In this document: in pieces, positions 56,221 to 63,906 of the stretch
Numbering within the stretch: the first letter of the stretch is position 1
Layout: every line of letters starts with the position of its first letter
Origin: Saccharopolyspora phatthalungensis
GTDB taxonomy: Bacteria; Actinomycetota; Actinomycetes; Mycobacteriales; Pseudonocardiaceae
Reading direction: 5' to 3'
DNA length: 64,000 nucleotides
Assembly (NCBI RefSeq): GCF_014203395.1
Contig: NZ_JACHIW010000001.1
Span: 1 to 64,000, forward strand
Notes under the pieces: model-generated
Told to the model about the DNA's origin: nothing
Seen by the model: the letters and a program-made list of their open reading frames with translations, nothing else
The model's database searches: none
Made by a program: the position numbers and the translations under genes

Positions 56221-57918
56221 TCAGGCGGTCGTCACGGCCCATCCGCCTGCCTTGCGGGTTATCCCGAGCACGCCCAGTCGAGCGAGGTTGACCGCGGCGG
56301 CCAGCAGCGAGAAATCAGCGGCCACTTTCCGCAGTCCTCGGACACGGGCCCGTCGTCCGCCGTGGCGGTGGCGCATCAGGTGGCCGATCTTGCGTTCGAC
56401 TTTGGGCCTGGTGGCGCGGTAGTCAGCCTTCCAGGCGGGGTCGGTCTGGCGGGCACGACCGGCGGCCAGTGCGGCTTCGTGGGGGCTGATGGTGATGGTG
56501 CGGCCGGTCTTGGCGGTGGTGCACTGTGCGGCCAGCGGGCAGGTGGCGCACACGACGCCGAAGTTGGCCGCCCCAGCGTGACGCTCACGGGCGCGAATGG
56601 GTGCGGTATGCCCGGCCGGGCAGGTCACGGTCTGCTGCTCAAGGTCGATATCGAAACGGTCCTTGGGAAAATGGCCTTTCACCGCAGCCGGCGGTTGCAC
56701 CTTGAGCCCATTGTGGATCCCATTCTCGTCCAGCCTTTCCAGCAATTCCCCCGCCCCATAGGCCGCATCCCCATATACCGCGGCCTGACCCTCATCCCCG
56801 GCTTCGGCTTCGGCTTCGGCTTCGGCTTCGGCTTCGGCTTCGGCTTCGGCTTCGGCTTCGGCTTCGGCTTCGGCTTCGGCTTCGGCTTCGGCTTCGGCTT
56901 CGGCTTCGGCTTCGGCTTCGGAGGGCAGGATGTCGGACAGGAGGGTCTCGGCGGTCTCGGCGTCGCCGCTGTTGCCGGGGGTGACTTCGGTGGCGGTGAC
57001 GATCTCACTGTCGGGGTCGATGGCGAGATGTCCTTTGTAGCCGTCGAAACCGCGGGCCTGCGTTTTGTGGCCATGGCGGGTTTCGGGATCGACGGTGGAG
57101 ATGACCCGGTCCGGGGCGACCCGGCGGGCGATCCGGAACACCCCGTCGCTGTCTTCGGTCAGGTCCTGGCCCAGCACCGTGGCCAGCAGGCGCGCGGCCT
57201 CATCCACGCACTTGGTCCACTTCTGGCCTTCCATCAGGGTCAGCATCGCGAACCCGTCCCGGGCCCGGGAGTCGATCAACGCCTCCCGGGCGGCCTGGTC
57301 GTCCCAGTCGATCAGGGGTTTGCCCGCTCCGGCGTAGTCATCTCCGGAGGTGAGCACCGCCCGCAACCGGGCGGCCAGTCCGGCCTCAGCGGTGGCCAGC
57401 AGACCACGGATCGCCGAGCGGATCAGGGTGATGGTGTCCATCGTCGCGACCGCGTCATACAACGGGGTCGAGTCCAGCACCCTCCTGCACCCGACCAGAC
57501 CCGCCTGACGCGCGACATCCAGCACCGTCTCGAAGATCCGGTCCGGCCGAGCCGAGCGGGCCAACCGGGCCCGCATGTCCACCAGCACGGTGTGCACGAA
57601 CCCCGGATAGTCGAAATCCAGGCCACCGGCGGCGTACTTCCAGCGCGTGTCAAATGCGAACCGCTCCACCGCCTCCCGATCCGACAGGCCCTCGACACGC
57701 TGCAACACCATCACCACCGCCACGATCATCGGCGGCACCGACCGGCGACCCACATCGGTGAACAGATCCGCGAACATCTCATCCGGGAACAGACTGAAGC
57801 ACTCCCGATGCAACACCCCATAAATCGAACCCGCCGCGACCCGGCCCTCACAGTAATCCACCGTCGATCGCAGCAGATCACCCTGCCGCGGCGCGCGTCC
57901 CAACGTCACCCCCGACAT
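56221..57918 (-). CDS. IS1182-family transposase
   Basis: 565 aa. N-terminal DUF772-type domain (FSLFPDEMFADLFTDVGRRS, VGLSDREAVERFAFD-like EGLSDREAVERFAFDTRWKY), then a DDE domain (VLDSTPLYDAVATMDTITL, AVYGDAAYGAGELL). A run of about 20 Glu-Ala pairs interrupts the linker before YGDAAYG. A C-terminal Cys cluster (CPAGHTAPI, CATCPLAAQC) is typical of the family. No stop or frameshift, so the element may be active. Confidence 0.93.
   Translation of the reverse strand: MSGVTLGRAPRQGDLLRSTVDYCEGRVAAGSIYGVLHRECFSLFPDEMFADLFTDVGRRSVPPMIVAVVMVLQRVEGLSDREAVERFAFDTRWKYAAGGLDFDYPGFVHTVLVDMRARLARSARPDRIFETVLDVARQAGLVGCRRVLDSTPLYDAVATMDTITLIRSAIRGLLATAEAGLAARLRAVLTSGDDYAGAGKPLIDWDDQAAREALIDSRARDGFAMLTLMEGQKWTKCVDEAARLLATVLGQDLTEDSDGVFRIARRVAPDRVISTVDPETRHGHKTQARGFDGYKGHLAIDPDSEIVTATEVTPGNSGDAETAETLLSDILPSEAEAEAEAEAEAEAEAEAEAEAEAEAEAEAEAEAEAEAEAGDEGQAAVYGDAAYGAGELLERLDENGIHNGLKVQPPAAVKGHFPKDRFDIDLEQQTVTCPAGHTAPIRARERHAGAANFGVVCATCPLAAQCTTAKTGRTITISPHEAALAAGRARQTDPAWKADYRATRPKVERKIGHLMRHRHGGRRARVRGLRKVAADFSLLAAAVNLARLGVLGITRKAGGWAVTTA
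56800..56921. repeat. GGCTTC hexanucleotide repeat (~20 units)
   Basis: About 20 uninterrupted copies of GGCTTC (plus strand) encode the (Glu-Ala)n run in the transposase. Hexamer slippage would keep the frame. Confidence 0.95.
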
Positions 57919-58814
57919 CCTGCCAAACGATCACCCCGACGGAACACCGACACACCCCGATCCTTAGCAACCCAAAACACCAGCCACCTAGCGTCTGGTG
58001 ACACCCTGGCGGGCGCGTCTGGTAGCCGCACGGCACATTGTTGATCACTACTTCGGCGGAGGTCACGTCGCTACGAACCATCATCGCAGCGGCGCGCATT
58101 TCGACGTGGTACGGCACGTACCGCGCCGTTCGGATGCCAAGATCGTTGATCCGTTGCCGCGCCTCGTCGGACCAGACGTCGCCTTGACCGGACTGGAACG
58201 AGCCGGGGAGCGGCTGATCGCCAATCTTGATCTTCGCGACCGTCCGATCTCCGCCCTGCTGAACCCTTGGCGGGAGTTCCGGCACCGCCCAAGCGGCTTC
58301 GGGCGGGTACCGCGACCCGTCGACGCCGACGGCGTCGGGCGGGCGCGCCGACGGCTTCGGGCGTTCTGGCTCTGGCGGCGAGCTCACGGCGGCTGAACTC
58401 GTCCCCGCGCCGATGCTCCGGCGGTACTGCTCGATCCGCTCCCGGATCGCCTTCACCTTCGCCCGCGTCTCGTCGAGCTGGTCGGCTGCCGTCTCCTGCA
58501 AGCCGAGTGCTTCGAGTGCTTCCGGATCGGTCGCACCCGTCAACGCGTACCCGAGAGCATCCTGGCCCTCCGAGCACAAGAGCGCCGCCGTCGTGATCTT
58601 CTCGGCGGCCTCGTCGAGCTTGCCGACGGCCGTCGCTAGCTTCCGGTCGACATCCTCCACCGACATCCGTGCGCCCCGATCCTGTCGCTGTCACGGTCGG
58701 ACGGTCGATCATGCCGGGGATCACCGACACCCGATTTCATGATCGGCCCCGCGGTTGCCGCCGGCATTAGGTCGCAACGGCTCTGAGCTGCGCATATCGA
58801 CCGGGCACACGAAA

Positions 58815-58857
58815 AGCCCCCAGATTTCCCGTGTGCTTCGCGGGGAGATCCGGGGGC
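58815..58857 (-). terminator. Terminator after the APH-type kinase gene
   Basis: AGCCCCCAGATTTCCC pairs with GGGGAGATCCGGGGGC (two imperfect pairs), about 20 bp after the leftward kinase stop. It resembles the hairpin at 55445. Confidence 0.7.
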
Positions 58858-58877
58858 GTTTCGACGTGGTGCTGCTG

Positions 58878-59684
58878 CTACGCCCTATGGTGCTCAGCCC
58901 AGGCACGGGCGGTCGCCGCCATCGTCGTTGCCCACGGACTGGGGTGATCCCGATCAATCTCGTTCCACATGTTCATGTTCGCGTGGGCGAACACGGCAAC
59001 ATGCTCAGGATCAGCGACGGCATAGGCGGGAAGTCGTGCCGCGATCGCTTCGGCCTGCGCAATGCTGTGTCCACGGGCCATGAGTCGCAGCAGCCAGAAT
59101 GCCGGGTCGGTCCAGGATTGCGCCGGGGTCGCCCATGCCCAGTCGATCAGCCACGCCTGTCCTTGTGAGATCAGGATGTTGTCCGGCACCCAGTCCGTGT
59201 GGGTAAGTGCCGACCCGGCAAAAATCTTCGCGTCGGCAGGATCATCGACGTAGGTCCGCATGCGCGTTTCTATGGGCTTCCACGGACCAGGACCAGCCGG
59301 GATCTCAATGGCGCTCAAAACGCCCATGAGATCAACCACCAGATCAATGTCAGGTGAGCCCGGCTGGTAGTGCGCCGACCGGCCGTCAATATGCTCGAAA
59401 CCGTTGACTTTCCAACCGTTTTCGTCGAACCAAAACAGCAGTTCCGGGGAAATCCCCTTGACCAGCGGCGCGGCGGCGGCCTCACGAGCCTGAGTGATGA
59501 CCATCCGGTGATCAGACGGCAAGCCCTTCGCGAATACCCGGCCGTTGCGGGTCTCCAGCACGGCGGCTAGCGGCGAGTTCTGCCCGTCAGTCACGGCGCG
59601 TCCCGCAATGATCGGCCCCGTCCGGGCACTGATCGACTCGATGAGAGAGCCGGGAAGGTCGGCCCACTGGATACGTTTTGCCAA
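58878..59684 (-). CDS. APH-fold phosphotransferase
   Basis: 268 aa; the start appears to be TTG 59684 (no better codon upstream). Kinase motifs: catalytic loop HTDWVPDNIL (the HxDxxxxN pattern) and the metal site LIDWAWATP. The N-lobe is short (PLAAVLETRNGRVFAKGLPS). APH-fold enzymes phosphorylate small molecules or, in some RiPP pathways (class V lanthipeptides, thioamitides), Ser/Thr of a precursor peptide. The neighbouring 47-residue Cys/Ser-rich peptide makes the second role attractive but unproved. A fragment of this gene is duplicated at 55.15 kb. Confidence 0.85.
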   Translation of the reverse strand: MAKRIQWADLPGSLIESISARTGPIIAGRAVTDGQNSPLAAVLETRNGRVFAKGLPSDHRMVITQAREAAAAPLVKGISPELLFWFDENGWKVNGFEHIDGRSAHYQPGSPDIDLVVDLMGVLSAIEIPAGPGPWKPIETRMRTYVDDPADAKIFAGSALTHTDWVPDNILISQGQAWLIDWAWATPAQSWTDPAFWLLRLMARGHSIAQAEAIAARLPAYAVADPEHVAVFAHANMNMWNEIDRDHPSPWATTMAATARAWAEHHRA

Positions 59685-59756
59685 CGGTGGTCCCTGCTGA
59701 ATAGGACGGGCGGCCCGGCATGATCACCGGGTCGCCAGCAGCGGTTGGTCACTCGA

Positions 59757-59900
59757 TCACTGGTAGGGGGCGTCGCTGGATGAGCTGCACGCGCACATCG
59801 TCATGAGACCATCGGTTTCCCCGGTGAGTTCCACGGCGTCCGGGTCCAGCATGTCGGACTCCGGCGGAGCCGGGAGCAGTTCGACGGCAACAGCGGTCAT
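59757..59900 (-). CDS. 47-aa Cys/Ser-rich peptide, possible RiPP precursor
   Basis: ATG 59900 behind a near-perfect TTAGGAGGTGAAT. An acidic leader-like part (ELLPAPPESDMLDPDAVELT) is followed by GETDGLMTMCACSSSSDAPYQ-type end: a C-terminal core with two Cys and four consecutive Ser. Size, acidic leader and Cys/Ser-rich tail are those of a ribosomally made, modified peptide. It lies 72 bp upstream of the APH-type kinase, same strand. No dehydratase, cyclase or protease is nearby. Confidence 0.75.
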   Translation of the reverse strand: MTAVAVELLPAPPESDMLDPDAVELTGETDGLMTMCACSSSSDAPYQ

Positions 59901-60168
59901 GATTCACCTCCTAATCAGTTCTGGGAGTGAGCCATCCGGCAAACTCCTGGTGGTAGCCGGCCGGCAGGTGAGCACTCTTGCCTCCTGGACTTCGAGTCCT
60001 GACGAAAGACAGTGCCCCTGCCGGTAGGCCGGGAGAGTTGATCGCTGCTGGGATGTCGTGCCCACCCGCTGGTGGTGTGAGCACTGCTTGATTAGGTCGC
60101 TGAGAGTTCTCCCGCTGGCTGCACGTAGGTGATCGACAGGGTGACCGGGTTCGAGAGCGGGAGGACCG

Positions 60169-61393
60169 TTGCGACTGTTCGTGGGTGATGACTGGGCCGA
60201 GGACCATCACGACATCGAGCTGATGGACACCTCGGGGCGGCGGCTGGCCAAAGCGCGGCCGCCCGAGGGCGTGGTCGGCATGGCCCGGCTGCACGCGATG
60301 ATCGGCAACCAGGTCGGCGAGGAACCCGACGAGGACGTGGAGGTGGTGATCGGGATCGAGACCGACCGGGGCCCCTGGGTCGCGGCGCTGGTCGCGGCCG
60401 GCTACACGGTGATGGCGGTCAATCCGTTGCAGGCAGCGGAATTCCGGCGCCGGCTGGGGGTCTCCGGGGCCAAAAGCGACGCCGGTGACGCACACGTGCC
60501 GGCCGACATGGTCCGCACCCACTCCCACGAGCTGCGCCCCGTCGCGGGCGACTCCGCCGAGGCCGAGGCGATCAAGGTCGTGGCCCGCACCCACAAAACC
60601 CTGATCTGGGAACGCACCCGGCACACCCAGCGGCTGCGCCACGCCCTGCGGGACTACTTCCCGGCCGCGTTGGTCGCGTTCGAGGACCTCGACGCCGCCG
60701 ACACCCTGGAGCTGCTGGCCAAAGCCCCGATCCCGGCGAAGGCCGCCCGGTTGACGCTTCCGCAGATCAACGCCGCGCTCAAGCGCGCTCGCCGCCGCGA
60801 CATCGCGGAGAAGGCGACCGCGATCCAGGCCGCGCTGCGCGCCGAGCATCTGGGCCAGCCCGAGGTCGTGGCCGACGCCTACGCCGCCTCCATCCAGGCG
60901 CTGATCGCCGTGTTGACCGTGCTCAACACCCAGATCACGGCCCTGCAAGGGCAGGTGCAGGTCCATTTTGGGCAGCACCCGGCCGCTCCAGATCATCCTC
61001 TCCCAGCCCGGACCGGGCGAGGTGTGCGGTGCCCGGGTGCTCGCCGAGTTCGGGGACGACCCCCACCGCTACGCCTGCGCCAAATCCCGCAAGAACTACG
61101 CGGGCACGTCCCCGATCACCCGCGCGTCGGGCAAGAAGAAAGTCGCCCTGGCCCGGTTCATCCACAACGACCGGCTCATCGACGCACTGATGACCCAGGC
61201 GTTCGCCGCGCTGAAAGCCTCGCCCGGAGCCCGGGCCTACTACGACCGACGAGCCCGCGGCTCCAGCCACAACGCCGCCCTGCGTCAACTCGCCAACCGA
61301 CTCGTCGGCATCCTCCACGGATGCCTCAAGACCGGCACCCTCTACGACGAGACGACTGCCTGGTCGCATCACGCCGAGAACGTTGCGGCTTGA
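60169..61393 (+). pseudogene. IS110-family transposase, frameshifted
   Basis: The first ~275 codons encode an IS110 N-terminal DEDD domain (LFVGDDWAEDHHDIELMDTS, VVIGIETDRGPWVAALVAAG). After QVHFGQHP (about 60985) the homology switches frame to IILSQPGPGEVCGARVLAEF and the transposase_20 domain (YAGTSPITRASGKKKVALAR), ending at 61393. A one-base indel near 60975-61010 separates the halves. IS110 elements lack inverted repeats, so the ends cannot be fixed here; the 268 bp upstream (59901-60168) probably include its left end. Confidence 0.85.
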
Positions 61394-61610
61394 CATTTCA
61401 GCTCCTGGGATGTCTTTCGCGCTCAGCGGGCCACTACTGCCGTGCTGGCAGTAGGTCTCTAGGGGTGCCTGTGCCTGCCGGTAGAGATTCGCCAGCGGCA
61501 TACACGTCCCGCAAGATTTTTGAACGGTGCAGCCCGAGCACCCGCCGTGACGGGTGGTGAGCCGGTCGCCGATCACGGCGAGCTTTCGGAGACCTTCGAC
61601 ACCCTCTTCG

Positions 61611-61664
61611 TTGTCCTGTCAACCTGTCCTGTCAACTGCCACGAACGGTCCTGTCCGCAGGGTC
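61611..61664. repeat. 54-bp direct repeat, right copy
   Basis: Same orientation and 51/54 identical to 48598-48651, including the tandem TGTCCTGTCAAC units. Here it lies between the IS110 relic and the pentapeptide-like gene, about 170 bp upstream of its ATG. The rest of 61394-61831 holds only a small CTACTGCC-type hairpin near 61427. Confidence 0.85.
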
Positions 61665-61831
61665 GCGCTTGTGCCTGCTGGCTGCGGTGGCCGCTGTGCG
61701 GGTGGCGGCTCGTCAGCCTGGTTCGTCGTTGCGTTGGCTGCGTCGGTGGTGTCGCATTCGGCATATGTTGCTGGCGAATTTCTGGCGTGTCCCGATGTTT
61801 GGCGATCAGCCGGCTCCGGTATGGTCCCGAT

Positions 61832-62494
61832 ATGGACTTCCGCAAACTGGGAAACGGTCTAACCGTTCAGCGCCCCTCGTTTGATCCCGATTATTTGAGC
61901 AACGCAACGTTCACCTTTCACGGAGAATTCGATGGCGACGAAATCCGTGTCGAGTCCGGCGAATTCACCGACCTCAGGGGCAAGGGGTCTCTCGCGCATA
62001 GCTTTGTGCGGTCCGTCGACTTGTCGGGTGCCCAGTTGTCGCCGTTGGAATTGTCGGACGTGCGGTTTGAAGATGTCGAACTTTCTAGCGCCTCTTGGCA
62101 GTCGGTGAAGGCTCGCCGAATCGAGATCATCCGTAGCCGTGCGATGGGGTTCCGGTTGTCGTTTGAGTCGGCGAGTGACGTCTACATTGATGGTTGCCGA
62201 CTGGACTACGCGAGCATTCATGTCGAGGCGGTCAAGGGTGCGCTTGCGTTCAATGAGTGCCTGTTCCGCGAGGCCACGATCAGCGGAGATCTGTCCAATG
62301 TGGTGTTTCAAGATTGCTCCCTCGACGGGGTCGAGTTCGAGTCGACCAAGGCTATGGGTTGCGACTTGACCACTTCGCAGATCACCGGTGCCCGTGGATT
62401 GATCGGCCTGCGGGGCGCACGGGTTACCGCAGAGCAAGCGACCTCGGTAGCAATTCAGCTTGCCGCCGAGGCCGGTCTCACGGTAAGCGATTAG
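61832..62494 (+). CDS. Pentapeptide-repeat-like beta-helix protein
   Basis: 220 aa from ATG 61832; a longer frame back to 61520 crosses the 54-bp repeat and is not coding-like. The protein has imperfect five-residue periodicity with central hydrophobics (VDLSGAQLSPLELSDVRFED, NVVFQDCSLDGVEFESTKAM, CDLTTSQITGARGLIGLRGA), as in quadrilateral beta-helix proteins such as gyrase-protecting McbG/MfpA. It is tail-to-tail with the RiPP precursor gene, overlapping by three bases. A self-protection role for the RiPP is possible. Confidence 0.8.
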   Translation: MDFRKLGNGLTVQRPSFDPDYLSNATFTFHGEFDGDEIRVESGEFTDLRGKGSLAHSFVRSVDLSGAQLSPLELSDVRFEDVELSSASWQSVKARRIEIIRSRAMGFRLSFESASDVYIDGCRLDYASIHVEAVKGALAFNECLFREATISGDLSNVVFQDCSLDGVEFESTKAMGCDLTTSQITGARGLIGLRGARVTAEQATSVAIQLAAEAGLTVSD

Positions 62495-62682
62495 CGCTTG
62501 TTCCAGTTGTCCCAGCCGGGGCGATTATCGAAACCGCCCCCACCCGTCTTGTTGTCCCACGAATCGCGGTTGTCCCAGTTGTAAACCGGGCTCGGGTGCG
62601 GGCGACGGCGAATCAGCCCCCGCAGCCCGGCTTCAGCTTCCCGCACTTTGCTAGCGAGTTCGACCGTTTCGCCCTGCAACAT
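62491..62682 (-). CDS. amcA: RiPP precursor with four aromatic-Asp-Asn motifs (AmcA-like)
   Basis: 63 aa from ATG 62682, preceded by GAAGGGG. Residues 1-~30 form a helical, charged leader (ETVELASKVREAEAGLRGLI then RRR). The core has WDNR at 36-39, WDNK at 42-45, a GGGG spacer, FDNR at 51-54 and WDN at 57-59, with WNK to the end. Aromatic-x-Asn triplets are the substrate pattern of three-residue cyclophane (triceptide) pathways, where a radical SAM enzyme joins the aromatic ring to the beta carbon of the third residue. Its 5' end overlaps the radical SAM gene by 32 bp. I recall an actinobacterial family named AmcA (multiple-cyclophane RiPP) with this look. Confidence 0.88.
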   Translation of the reverse strand: MLQGETVELASKVREAEAGLRGLIRRRPHPSPVYNWDNRDSWDNKTGGGGFDNRPGWDNWNKR

Positions 62683-63898
62683 CGAGGACCCCTTCGACTA
62701 ACGCGATTTTCCCGTTTCGACAATAGTTGGTTTCGGCGCCGTCAAGTCGACCGTGCTCGAAATATTTGTTTGCCGGGTGACCACCTCCACAGAACTCGAA
62801 ATAACGGCATATCGCGCGGCACCGATTGAGGCCACGCCGGTATTCCGTGACCCATGCGGAATTCAGGCCACGTTCGATCAGTGAATCGAGATCATGCGCA
62901 AGTACGTTGCCGCACTCGAAAGCCCCAAGCCTTTCCGAATGGAACCCCGCGAGTTCCGGTGAAATCAACGTCACGGCACCGTTCCATGCGACCGTCGGCA
63001 ACGGGTCAATGAGCGGTGATCGACTGTCCACGGTCGGGGCGTCTAGAACGGAAACGGCGTAGCCGAGCACACGGTCCACATCACGCAACCCCACTCGCCC
63101 GTCCTGCGACCACGCTTCTAGCAACGCTGACCAGAACGCACGGACGTGCGGTAAGTGGTGCGCATTACTGCGCTTGTTAACCCCCTCGCATTCTTCGATG
63201 TTCACACCGAGCCACCGTGCACCGAGGTCCGCAACGGTCGAGTACAGGCGTCGTGCTCGCTCCGGGGTCGGGTCGGACACGACAGCGATCACCGAGACCG
63301 AATGCCCGTCAGCAACCAGCCGACGAATGCCGCGTTCAATGCGCGGAAATGCGGGCCGGCGAGCGAGATCGACGCGGCCGGTGTTGTCGTGCTCTGCACC
63401 GTCCACGCTCACACCGACCCGTACTCTACGTTCCGCGAAGAACGCCGACCATGCCGCGTCGATCAGCACGGCGTTGGTCTGCACGCTGTGGAAGACCTCG
63501 ACCTCTTCGAACTGACCGAGCAGAGCGGCGAACCTTTCTCGCCCGGCGGCTAGCGGTTCGCCTCCGTGCCACACAATGTCTACTGCCCTGTCCTTCGTCC
63601 ACGGCCGGACGGACTTGGCGACCGCCCGCGCGACAGCAGGTGTCATTTGCCGATTCTGTTTGCGGTGCGGCAGGTAGCAGTAGCGGCAATCAAGGTTGCA
63701 CAACGTCGTAGGCTGCATGATGACGCTGTTGGGCTGGGCGACGGGAACGGTGTTGGTAACTCGTCCTTGTCCTGGCACGACGATGTCCTTCCCTTGCAGT
63801 TGCCAGGTTGGATACGGCTGGGCTGGTGCGTCGAAGGGCCACGCACCAGACCAGCCGTGCGACCCGGTGCCGAAGGTCGGGGCATCGACACCGAACAC
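62651..63898 (-). CDS. amcB: Radical SAM/SPASM cyclophane-forming peptide maturase (AmcB-like)
   Basis: 415 aa if GTG 63898 is used; the frame is open to GTG 63985 (444 aa), but that overlaps the upstream gene's end. Radical SAM cluster CNLDCRYC (Cys 67, 71, 74 from 63898), then GGEP-type VWHGGEPLAAG and VQTNAVLID. C-terminal SPASM-like Cys: FECGNVLA, CRAICRYFEFCGGG and NYCRNGK, for auxiliary Fe-S clusters. Such enzymes install cyclophanes by C-H activation. The adjacent precursor with four WDN/FDN motifs is its obvious substrate. The N-terminal GWSGAWPFDAPAQPYPTWQL may be family-specific. Confidence 0.9.
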   Translation of the reverse strand: MFGVDAPTFGTGSHGWSGAWPFDAPAQPYPTWQLQGKDIVVPGQGRVTNTVPVAQPNSVIMQPTTLCNLDCRYCYLPHRKQNRQMTPAVARAVAKSVRPWTKDRAVDIVWHGGEPLAAGRERFAALLGQFEEVEVFHSVQTNAVLIDAAWSAFFAERRVRVGVSVDGAEHDNTGRVDLARRPAFPRIERGIRRLVADGHSVSVIAVVSDPTPERARRLYSTVADLGARWLGVNIEECEGVNKRSNAHHLPHVRAFWSALLEAWSQDGRVGLRDVDRVLGYAVSVLDAPTVDSRSPLIDPLPTVAWNGAVTLISPELAGFHSERLGAFECGNVLAHDLDSLIERGLNSAWVTEYRRGLNRCRAICRYFEFCGGGHPANKYFEHGRLDGAETNYCRNGKIALVEGVLDVAGRNGRTR

Positions 63899-63906
63899 CG
63901 GGTCTA

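Larger units (their letters stand above)
56050..57987 (-). mobile_element. IS1182-family insertion sequence
   Basis: 1938 bp. Ends are GTGGCTGGTGT at 56050 and its exact complement ending at 57987. The 4-bp target CTAG is duplicated at 56046-56049 and 57988-57991, the palindromic target typical of IS1182. One intact transposase gene fills most of it. Confidence 0.92.
55948..58666 (-). pseudogene. DddA-like deaminase toxin gene split by IS1182
   Basis: The N-terminal part (58666 to 57988) carries a helical domain (VDRKLATAVGKLDEAAEKIT) and the deaminase motif HVEMRAAAMMVRSD, VVINN, CGYQTRPPGC; it then runs into the element. The missing end (56049 to 55948) encodes EPFLPEGSQVTVMGTDNKGR and stops at 55948. 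Removing bases 56050-57987 and one CTAG joins HQT-L-EPFLPEG in frame, giving a 258-residue protein. The insertion removes the last beta strand and helix of the deaminase fold, so it is expected to be inactive. Confidence 0.9.

Noticed and set aside
56050..58044. Rightward frame with a long Gly-Phe repeat
   Set aside because: Antisense of the (Glu-Ala)n tract in the IS1182 transposase; the frame spans both IS ends.
60168..61560. Programmed frameshift in the IS110 transposase
   Set aside because: IS110 family enzymes are normally one frame and no slippery heptamer was noticed at the junction; a simple indel is more likely.
48598..61664. tRNA-targeted integrative element
   Set aside because: No tRNA gene, integrase or excisionase was seen near either repeat, so att sites are not supported.
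61520..61831. N-terminal extension of the pentapeptide-like protein
   Set aside because: It runs through the 54-bp repeat and lacks family character; ATG 61832 starts the recognisable sequence.
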